Shown: one piece after another, positions 43,815-49,859 of the stretch | How positions within the stretch are numbered: position 1 is the stretch's first letter | Layout: every line of letters begins with the position of its first letter | Assembly: GCA_963726005.1 (NCBI GenBank) | Contig: CAVSAT010000001.1 | Location: 372,001-436,000 of the forward strand | Direction: 5' to 3' | DNA from: Bog-473 sp963726005 | GTDB taxonomy: Bacteria; Actinomycetota; Acidimicrobiia; Acidimicrobiales; RAAP-2 | DNA: 64,000 bases | Program-made: the position numbers and the translations under genes | The notes under the pieces: generated by a model | What the model was told of the DNA's origin: nothing | The model's input: the letters and a program-made list of their open reading frames with translations, nothing else | The model's database searches: none

Positions 43815-44390
43815 GTGGCAGACAAGATAAATAGAGCGGCCGAAGTCGTCGGAGATGCTGTCGGTACCGTCGAAGCCGCCGCTGCGGTTGCGGGATCAAG
43901 AGTCCGACAGGGTTTGAGTGAAGCGGCGACCGCGATCGGGTCTTCGAAGACTGCTGGACGTGTCGAAAAGCAGGCGCGTCCCATCAAGAAGGCTGCGGCA
44001 AAGAAGGCCAAGGGCATCAAGAAGACGATCAAGAAGCGGGCGACCGTCGCCAAGCGCAGGGTCACCACGGCCAAGAAGGTCGGCAAGAAGCGGGTGGGTG
44101 TTGCCAAGCGCAAGGCCGCCTCGGGTGAGAAGGCGGCCAAGAGGAAGGCGACGGTCGCCAAAGGCAAGGGCGCCACAGCCAAGAAGACCGCCAAGAAGCA
44201 GGTGGGCGTCGCCAAGCGCAAGGTTACTGGGGCCAAGAAGACCGCCAAGAAGCAGGTGGGCGTCGCCAAGCGCAAGGTCAACGGGGCCAAGAAGACCGCC
44301 AAGAAGCGTGCCACGGTCGGGAAGAAGACGGCCAGAAAGCGTGCTCCCGTCGCCACCCGCAAGGCCAGCACTGCCAAGAAGCGGAGCTGA
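43815..44390 (+). CDS. Lys/Ala-rich histone H1-like protein
   Basis: 191 residues from GTG 43815 (VADKINRAAEVVGDAVGTVE). An ATG at 43761 is in frame but lies upstream of the promoter, so it is rejected. An N-terminal helical segment (1-50) precedes about 140 residues of AKK/AKR repeats (KKTAKKQVGVAKRKVTGAKK and variants), with almost no hydrophobic content. Such tails coat DNA in HU/H1-like bacterial proteins. The tail contains perfect 54-bp DNA repeats. Confidence 0.8.
   Translation: MADKINRAAEVVGDAVGTVEAAAAVAGSRVRQGLSEAATAIGSSKTAGRVEKQARPIKKAAAKKAKGIKKTIKKRATVAKRRVTTAKKVGKKRVGVAKRKAASGEKAAKRKATVAKGKGATAKKTAKKQVGVAKRKVTGAKKTAKKQVGVAKRKVNGAKKTAKKRATVGKKTARKRAPVATRKASTAKKRS
44178..44330 (+). 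repeat. 54-bp tandem repeats in the H1-like gene
   Basis: Units at 44178-44231 and 44232-44285 differ only near their ends, followed by a partial third unit. Each encodes 18 residues AKKTAKKQVGVAKRKVxG. Confidence 0.8.
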
Positions 44391-44539
44391 CTTTCTCGTT
44401 CCACCTCGCCTGGACACGCCGGCGACCGAGCCGGTAGCGCGAGCGGGCTCCCCGCTAGACCGCTCTTGTGAACCTCAGAGATCCTTCGGCCTTTCGGCTT
44501 TCTCACGCACCTCGGTCACGTACTCGGCAAGTGCTTTTA

Positions 44540-44568
44540 GGTAGCCCCGTACGCCGGGCCGGGGGCGG
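44540..44568 (+). repeat. dispersed GC palindromic repeat, copy m
   Basis: GGTAGCCCCGTACGCCGGGC then CGGGGGCGG, between the H1-like gene and the next small gene. Reappearance after an 8-kb gap without copies. Confidence 0.65.
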
Positions 44569-44626
44569 ATCAACGCCACGCTCAAGGCCGACCGGAGAAC
44601 ACCCGGAGCCCTCCGCCCAGGGCAGG

Positions 44627-45046
44627 ATGGGATCCGTGACAGCCTTTCTGGCCATCGGCGTAGAAGTCAGTTTTGTTGATGGCGACGATAGTCATCTCTA
44701 TTCGACTGGTCAGCGTGAACGGAAGGACCTCTCGTGGCGACGTAGCGACGAGATCAATGTGCCGTCCGAGACGGCGCCCATTGTTGGGATGGATGGCCCA
44801 TCTCAAGGGTCCAATACTCAGGGGTTCAGTCATCGAACCGTCATTCACCCTGCGCCAAAGACCTCGGCCTTGTGGGGTTCGGTCACCGTTGGCGACGAGC
44901 TAGCGCTCTACCGCGGTGAATCAGCAATCGGCACCGCCAGTGTCGCGTGGGTTCACGACCTGGACCCCGCCCTTCAGCAAGAGGAGCTACATGCCATGGT
45001 CAACTGGCTGGCGACGGGAAGAACCCCGACCTTCATATCGAGATGA
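44627..45046 (+). CDS. hypothetical protein
   Basis: 139 residues from ATG 44627 (GTG 44636 also possible). Beta-rich pattern: VTAFLAIGVEVSFVDGDDSHLY, SALWGSVTVGDELALYRGESAIGTASVAWV, then a short helix. It could be a small barrel domain resembling those of translation factors, but no motif is diagnostic. Protein-like composition supports coding. Confidence 0.5.
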   Translation: MGSVTAFLAIGVEVSFVDGDDSHLYSTGQRERKDLSWRRSDEINVPSETAPIVGMDGPSQGSNTQGFSHRTVIHPAPKTSALWGSVTVGDELALYRGESAIGTASVAWVHDLDPALQQEELHAMVNWLATGRTPTFISR

Positions 45047-45160
45047 CCTGACACCTGGTGGACCCGCTTGACCGAGGTCGCTAGGAACGTCGGAACGCCA
45101 GGCCTCGAAGCTGGGATGCCCGCACTTTGTGGCCGGCTAAGGATCGGAAGGCTCTGCCGT

Positions 45161-45190
45161 CACCCGCCCCCGGTTCGCCGGGAGTGAGGC
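45161..45190 (+). repeat. dispersed GC palindromic repeat, copy n
   Basis: CACCCGCCCCCGGTTCGCCG then GGAGTGAGG. Confidence 0.55.
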
Positions 45191-45203
45191 ACATTCGAGC
45201 ACC

Positions 45204-45229
45204 GGTGCTGTCCCGATCGCCGGCGCACA
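45204..45229 (+). repeat. dispersed GC palindromic repeat, copy o (short)
   Basis: GGTGCTGTCCCGATCGCCGG, 14 bp after copy n; the pair resembles the tandem arrangement of copy g. Confidence 0.5.
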
Positions 45230-45249
45230 CGAAGAGGCCCGTCGGTCGG

Positions 45250-45600
45250 TCAGAGCTTGGCGCAAATGGCGTATGCAGTGGTCTCAAGGATGTTGTAGCC
45301 GCTGTAGCGAACGTAGTACGTCCATCCAGAGGACTGACCATACGGGCGGGTCTCCGGATAGCTATTGACCCCCGAGGCGGTGTAGGTGTGCTTTTCGGTC
45401 CCTTTTCCGCCTCCTCCTAAGAGTTCGGTGCCCTGGGGACACCACGCCGTAGCTGGTGTACCCGTCGCCGACACGATCGTGTAGCCCGCAGTGGGGCTGG
45501 CTGCTCCCGCCGGGAGCAGGCAACTGACGATTGTGCAGACGGCGATAACGAGCAGCCCCGCTAGCAGGATAAATGCACGGTCGCGAATCGTAAGCGTCAC
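45250..45600 (-). CDS. small secreted protein, hypothetical
   Basis: 116 residues from a GTG with GGGAG 7 nt upstream; upstream frame to 45858 is not coding. Signal peptide/anchor RAFILLAGLLVIAVCTIVSCLLPAG, then a beta-rich domain: AGYTIVSATGTPATAWCPQGTELLGGGG ... SSGWTYYVRYSGYNILETTAYAICAKL. The Cys pair (WCPQG and ICAKL) probably forms a disulfide. The pattern of a GTELLGGG turn plus terminal AxCAK recurs in secreted actinobacterial proteins of unknown role. Confidence 0.7.
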   Translation of the reverse strand: MTLTIRDRAFILLAGLLVIAVCTIVSCLLPAGAASPTAGYTIVSATGTPATAWCPQGTELLGGGGKGTEKHTYTASGVNSYPETRPYGQSSGWTYYVRYSGYNILETTAYAICAKL

Positions 45601-45996
45601 TGAGTTCTCCCTCTCTCCGCCGCCCGAGGGTTCACCGCGCCGGCGAGCTGCAACGATTCCGCCTTGAGTATCGGCTTTCCATAACGTCGGCTTAAGGTCG
45701 ACGCCCAGAGAAACACCAAGCGATGCGCTCCGCGCCCATTCGCCCCTTTGCGGACTGAACAGGTCGGCGACACCAGGCGCCATCGTCTCGAGTTGGCGCC
45801 TGCACTCGAGTCGAATCAGGACGGTCCAACGTGTGAACGCTCGCTGGCAACGACGCACGAGTTTCCCTGACTCCTGACGCCCCCGATCGCCGGCCCCGAT
45901 GACGGGTTTGGTATCGGCTGTATAGGTCAGCCCGTCGATTGCCGTGTCTGTTCGACTTGGGAGGCGCAGCCACGACGCCGGTAGCGTCTGACATCA
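45601..45996. other. intergenic stretch with the last repeat copy
   Basis: About 395 bp between divergent genes; contains repeat copy p. No gene is supported. The repeat family ends here and dense housekeeping-like genes begin. Confidence 0.5.
45876..45902 (+). repeat. dispersed GC palindromic repeat, copy p
   Basis: GACGCCCCCGATCGCCGGCC then CCGATG, the rightmost copy found. Confidence 0.55.
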
Positions 45997-46893
45997 ATGA
46001 GGGTGCCCGATCAATGCTTGGCGGACCTGCGGGAGCGGGGCTACCTCGTCTTCGAAGGCTTCCTCGAAGCCGACGAGCTGGCGGCGGCCCAGGAGGCCTT
46101 ATGGTCGCACTTCCCCCGGCCCGAGGAGTACCTCGCCGACCCGGCGGCTCACGCCTGGTTGGGAACAAGCCAGTTCGCCGGCATCATCGGGGGACCGTGG
46201 CGATCTTGGGATCTGAACCGGCTGACCTTTCATCCTGACCTCCTCGACCTGGCGGAGCGTTTCTTGGAATCGACCGACCTACGTCTCTACGAAGCCGAGC
46301 TGTGGGCCAAGTACGCCGGGGCCGTCGAATACGACCAGAGCCACCACCGCGACTTCGGAAACCACACGCTGGTCGTCCCCAAGAAGTCCGACCGGCCCAC
46401 CCAAATGCAGAGCTTGATCCTTCTTTCGGACGTCACCGAGGAAGATGGTCCGACGAGGGTGGTCCCGCTGTCCGTTGGGGAGAGCGTTCCCTACTGGCCG
46501 AGCTCCCTCGTCGATGGGGGCAGTGACCATGCCTTGACCTACCTCCCGGCCGGGACCTTCGCTGAGGAGGAGGCTTTTGTGACGGGGCCGGCGGGGACAC
46601 TGTTCGCCTACCGGCCCGACGTACTGCATCGTGGGTCGCGTATGACCGGCGAGCGCTCAACCCGATTCACCGTGTCCGCTCACTACGACGTGTGGGCGCC
46701 ACGCTGGACCGGAAGAAGCGCGTGGCCCGCCAAGGCCCTCGGTCCCGAATGGTGCGAACTTATCGAGCGGGCGACACCCCGGGAGCGCTTGGTTTTTGGG
46801 TTCCCCGCACCGGGCGATCCCTACTGGGACAGTCAGACCCTGGCCGATACCCAGGCGCGCTACCCCCGGGCCGATTTGACGCCCTACCGCTGA
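45997..46893 (+). CDS. phytanoyl-CoA dioxygenase (PhyH) family protein
   Basis: 298-residue Fe(II)/2-oxoglutarate dioxygenase. N-terminal helix LADLRERGYLVFEGFLEADELAAAQEALW, the iron ligands HHRDFGNH (His-x-Asp) and the distal His in VLHRGSR, and the 2-oxoglutarate Arg following in GERSTRFTVSAHY. Members hydroxylate lipids, natural products or other small molecules; substrate unknown. Start ATG at 45997 has a weak site. Confidence 0.88.
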   Translation: MRVPDQCLADLRERGYLVFEGFLEADELAAAQEALWSHFPRPEEYLADPAAHAWLGTSQFAGIIGGPWRSWDLNRLTFHPDLLDLAERFLESTDLRLYEAELWAKYAGAVEYDQSHHRDFGNHTLVVPKKSDRPTQMQSLILLSDVTEEDGPTRVVPLSVGESVPYWPSSLVDGGSDHALTYLPAGTFAEEEAFVTGPAGTLFAYRPDVLHRGSRMTGERSTRFTVSAHYDVWAPRWTGRSAWPAKALGPEWCELIERATPRERLVFGFPAPGDPYWDSQTLADTQARYPRADLTPYR

Positions 46894-46967
46894 GCGCAGC
46901 TCCGAGAAATACTGGCGACCGCGGCACTTGCTAGATAGCTGAGTGCCCTAGTCGGACGGAGTGCCCC

Positions 46968-47315
46968 ATGTCTGCTGGTGAAAGACCCACTGTCATCAAG
47001 ATCAACGCCATCACCGTGCCCGAGGGCGCAGGGGACGAGCTGGCCCGCCGCTTCGCGGCGCGGGCCGGCGCCGTCGACGATCAGGACGGGTTCGAGGGTT
47101 TCGAGCTGCTGCGGCCGACCGACGATCGACGGCAATGGCTCGTCGTCACCCGTTGGCGTGACGAGGGCTCCTTCCAGAAGTGGGTGGCCTCGCCGGCCTT
47201 CGCGCACGGCCATGCCGGCGCCGACCGCCCGTCGCCCCACGGCGGTCCCGTCTCGGTGGCGTCCGAGCTGTGGTCCTACGAGGTGGCGGGAGGCTCCGAG
47301 CGCCCGCCGGCCTGA
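46968..47315 (+). CDS. antibiotic biosynthesis monooxygenase (ABM) domain protein
   Basis: 115-residue dimeric alpha-beta barrel. IKINAITVPEGAGDELARRFAARAG, DGFEGFELLRPTDDRRQWLVVTRWRDEGSF, QKWVASPAF is typical of the HmoB/MhuD-like branch, which includes heme-degrading monooxygenases. The His-rich AFAHGHAGA could be functionally relevant but heme use is not proven. Followed by the aquaporin gene. Confidence 0.85.
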   Translation: MSAGERPTVIKINAITVPEGAGDELARRFAARAGAVDDQDGFEGFELLRPTDDRRQWLVVTRWRDEGSFQKWVASPAFAHGHAGADRPSPHGGPVSVASELWSYEVAGGSERPPA

Positions 47316-47376
47316 GCCCGAGTCGGGCGGCTCCGGTCCTCACCCTGGCGCTCCGGTCTTCGCCCGGGCCGCCCGC

Positions 47377-47393
47377 AGGGACCTTTGGCCCTA
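47377..47393. promoter_or_regulatory. DosR/DevR-like box upstream of the aquaporin gene
   Basis: AGGGACCTTTGGCCCTA, an inverted repeat (AGGGnCC/GGnCCCT) close to the actinobacterial DosR consensus GGGACTNNNGTCCC. It lies about 105 bp before the start codon. Confidence 0.45.
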
Positions 47394-47495
47394 ACAGCGG
47401 CGCCCAGTGGGCTGAAGACTCGTCGGGACCGTTCGCGCCACCCCGGGCACGAGGCGAAGCAAAGGCCCGGAGCGGCGCACCGAGGGAGGGATGCC

Positions 47496-48329
47496 ATGAC
47501 ACCCGACGACCGCGCCGACGCCCCGCCGCTGACCACCCAGGAGCTCGACCTGGCCCGGGACTCGATCCTGGGCGACCGCTTCATGATCCGGTTCTCCGAG
47601 GACACCCTCAAGCACCGGCCGCTCGGCATCCGGCTGATCATCGAGTTCATCGGGACCTTCATCCTGGTGACCGTGGCGGCCGGCTCCGGCGTGATCAATC
47701 ACTACGTCGGCGGCGGCCCGATCAGCCGCACGGCGGCCGTCATCGCCCCGGGGGCCGTGGTGATGGCCATGATCTACGCCCTGGGCCCGCTCTCGGGCCT
47801 CCACATCAACCCCGCCGTCACGCTCGCCTTCACCGGGCGCCGCGTGTTCAAGGCCGCCTGGGTTCTGCCCTACATCGCCGTGCAGCTCGCGGGCGCCGTC
47901 TGCGCGGCCCTCGTCCTCCAGGCCATGTACGGCCACGTGGCCTCGGGCGGCAACTACCCCATCGCCAAGCCGGGCGGGGAGTGGCGCTCGCTCGTGATGG
48001 AGACGATCCTCACCGCCATCCTGGTCACGGTGATCCTCAACACGGCGACGGGCTACCGCAGCATCGGGCACAACGCGGCCCTCGCGGTCGGCGCCACCGT
48101 GGCCCTGCTCGGCTTGTTCGCCAGCCCCATCAGCGGCGCCTCCATGAACCCCGCCCGCACGCTCGGTCCGGACATCGTGTCGTGGGACTTCACGGGGTGG
48201 TGGATCTATATCGTCGGTCCCCTCGCCGGGGCAACCATCGCCGTGATGATGATCGGACTGGTGCGCGGCCTGCCCGACAAGGCCGAGCGCGAGGCGGCCG
48301 AAGGCGGTGCACTGCCGTTGGAGCGCTGA
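47496..48329 (+). CDS. MIP-family aquaporin/glycerol channel
   Basis: 277 residues, start ATG after GGGAGGG. A 45-residue polar N-terminus precedes six membrane helices. Both NPA boxes are intact: LHINPAVTLAF and ASMNPARTLGPD, with helix one IIEFIGTFILVTVAAGSGV. The residue after the second NPA (R) is standard. Water versus glycerol selectivity cannot be decided with confidence. Convergent with the SEDS gene, 66 bp apart. Confidence 0.92.
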   Translation: MTPDDRADAPPLTTQELDLARDSILGDRFMIRFSEDTLKHRPLGIRLIIEFIGTFILVTVAAGSGVINHYVGGGPISRTAAVIAPGAVVMAMIYALGPLSGLHINPAVTLAFTGRRVFKAAWVLPYIAVQLAGAVCAALVLQAMYGHVASGGNYPIAKPGGEWRSLVMETILTAILVTVILNTATGYRSIGHNAALAVGATVALLGLFASPISGASMNPARTLGPDIVSWDFTGWWIYIVGPLAGATIAVMMIGLVRGLPDKAEREAAEGGALPLER

Positions 48330-48395
48330 GCGCTGCGCAGCGGCAGCGGCAGCCCGCCGCACCGGGTCTGCCCGTGCCGACGCGGCGGCCTCCCC

Positions 48396-49784
48396 TCAGT
48401 GCGCCGGGACCATGGGACGCTCGCCGGGCGCACCGGCCGCACCGGCCGCCAGCATGGCCTTCTGCGCCTTGGCGCCCTCGTCCGAGACGCGCAGGAGGAG
48501 CGCGATGAGGACGTAGTTGGCCAGCAGCGACGAGCCGCCGTAGGCGACGAACGGCAGCGTGATCCCCGTGAAGGGGAGGAGCCGCACCACGCCCGCCATG
48601 ATGAAGAAGGCCTGGAAGCCGATGATGAGGGTGAGCCCGGTCGCGAGGAGGCGCGAGAAGTCGGATCGAGCCATCTGGGCCACCCGGAAGCCGGCCCCGA
48701 CGAGCAGGATGAAGGCCATCACGACGGCGGTCGCGCCGATGAGGCCCATCTCGGTGCCGATGGCGGCGAAGATCATGTCCGTCGTGAGGAACGGGATCTT
48801 GCCCGTGGCAAGGTCACCGAGCCCGAGCCCGGTCCCCCCGACGCCGCCCTGGCCGAAGCTGTACCAGCCCGAGCGCAGCTGGAAGCCGCCGGCGTTGAAG
48901 TTCGTGTTGGTCTGCCACGGATTGAGCCACCCATCGATCCGTGCGTGCACCTGGCCGAAGTAGCGGGCCGAGAAGTAGGCCCCGCCCACGAACAGGATCG
49001 CGCCGAAGAGGAGGTAGCCGAACCGGCCCGTCGTGATCCACAGCATGGCGATGAAGAGCGTGAAGAGCAGCGCCGCGAAGCCCACGTCCCCCTCTAGGCC
49101 GATCACCGCCATGGCCGCGCCCCAGGCCACGAGCAGGGGGAGCAGCGGGCGCGGGTCGAGGACGAGGCGGTTGCCCAGCCGGGCGGTCGGGATGGAGAGC
49201 AGCTCCTTGTTGGCGGCGAAGTACGAGGCGAAGTAGATGCACAGCAGGAGCTTGGAGAACTCAATGGGCTGGAAGCGCAGGGCGCCGACGTGCACCCACA
49301 GCCGGGCCCCGTTGATGGGGCTGAAGAAGAGCGGCGCCACGAGCAGCGCGCCGGCCAGCAGCAGCAGCAGGTAGCGGTACCGCTCCAGATCCCGGGTGTA
49401 GCGGACCACCAGGAGGGTGGCCACGTACAGCACGACGCCCAGCGCGACCCACCCGGCCTGCTGTCGCGCGTACGGGGGGTTCCAGCGGGCGATGACGACG
49501 TAGCCGATGCCGTTCAGCAGTGCGGCCAGGGGCAGGATGACCGCGTTGGCGTCGGGGACGAGCCAACGGTTCGCCATGTGCGCGGCCAGCGCCAGGGCCA
49601 CCACGATGCCGAGGAACGGGCCGATGTTTTCGGGGATCTTGGACTTGGCCCCCAATTCAGCGATCACGTAGAGCGCGACGATCAGGAGCGAACCGAAGAT
49701 CAAAAGGCCCAATTCGGTGCGGCGCTTGGGCTTGGGACCCCAGACGTAACGCGGCAGGGGCGAGCGACGGGCTGGCGACGGCAC
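48396..49784 (-). CDS. second SEDS protein (FtsW/RodA/SpoVE family)
   Basis: About 462 residues from a GTG at 49784; no better start exists, and the open frame further upstream is only the antisense of ppk. Two extra N-terminal helices (ELGLLIFGSLLIVALYVIAE and following) precede the SEDS core, as in the longer mycobacterial RodA. Signatures: GARLWVHVGALRFQPIEFSK, VGGTGLGLGDLATGKIPFLTTDMIFAAIGTEMG, LPFTGITLPFVAYGGSS. The divergent neighbour is ppk. Functional split with the SEDS gene at 12.3 kb (elongation versus division) is not resolvable here. Confidence 0.88.
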   Translation of the reverse strand: MPSPARRSPLPRYVWGPKPKRRTELGLLIFGSLLIVALYVIAELGAKSKIPENIGPFLGIVVALALAAHMANRWLVPDANAVILPLAALLNGIGYVVIARWNPPYARQQAGWVALGVVLYVATLLVVRYTRDLERYRYLLLLLAGALLVAPLFFSPINGARLWVHVGALRFQPIEFSKLLLCIYFASYFAANKELLSIPTARLGNRLVLDPRPLLPLLVAWGAAMAVIGLEGDVGFAALLFTLFIAMLWITTGRFGYLLFGAILFVGGAYFSARYFGQVHARIDGWLNPWQTNTNFNAGGFQLRSGWYSFGQGGVGGTGLGLGDLATGKIPFLTTDMIFAAIGTEMGLIGATAVVMAFILLVGAGFRVAQMARSDFSRLLATGLTLIIGFQAFFIMAGVVRLLPFTGITLPFVAYGGSSLLANYVLIALLLRVSDEGAKAQKAMLAAGAAGAPGERPMVPAH

Positions 49785-49859
49785 CGGGCGAATCGTAGTG
49801 GTGAGGGGTAGGATCCAACTGGCATCCGCCTCGGCACCACCGACGCTGACCCTCCGCCC

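Noticed and set aside
44468..44626. Longer start for the hypothetical gene at 44627
   Set aside because: The extra part crosses repeat copy m and has unlikely composition.
16290..45902. Dispersed repeats as integron attC sites
   Set aside because: They lack the RYYYAAC and GTTRRRY core sites, genes are in both orientations, and no integrase is visible.
16290..45902. Dispersed repeats as a CRISPR array or as transcription terminators
   Set aside because: Spacing is in kilobases rather than 30-40 bp, there are no cas genes, no T-runs follow the hairpins, and many copies lie upstream of genes.
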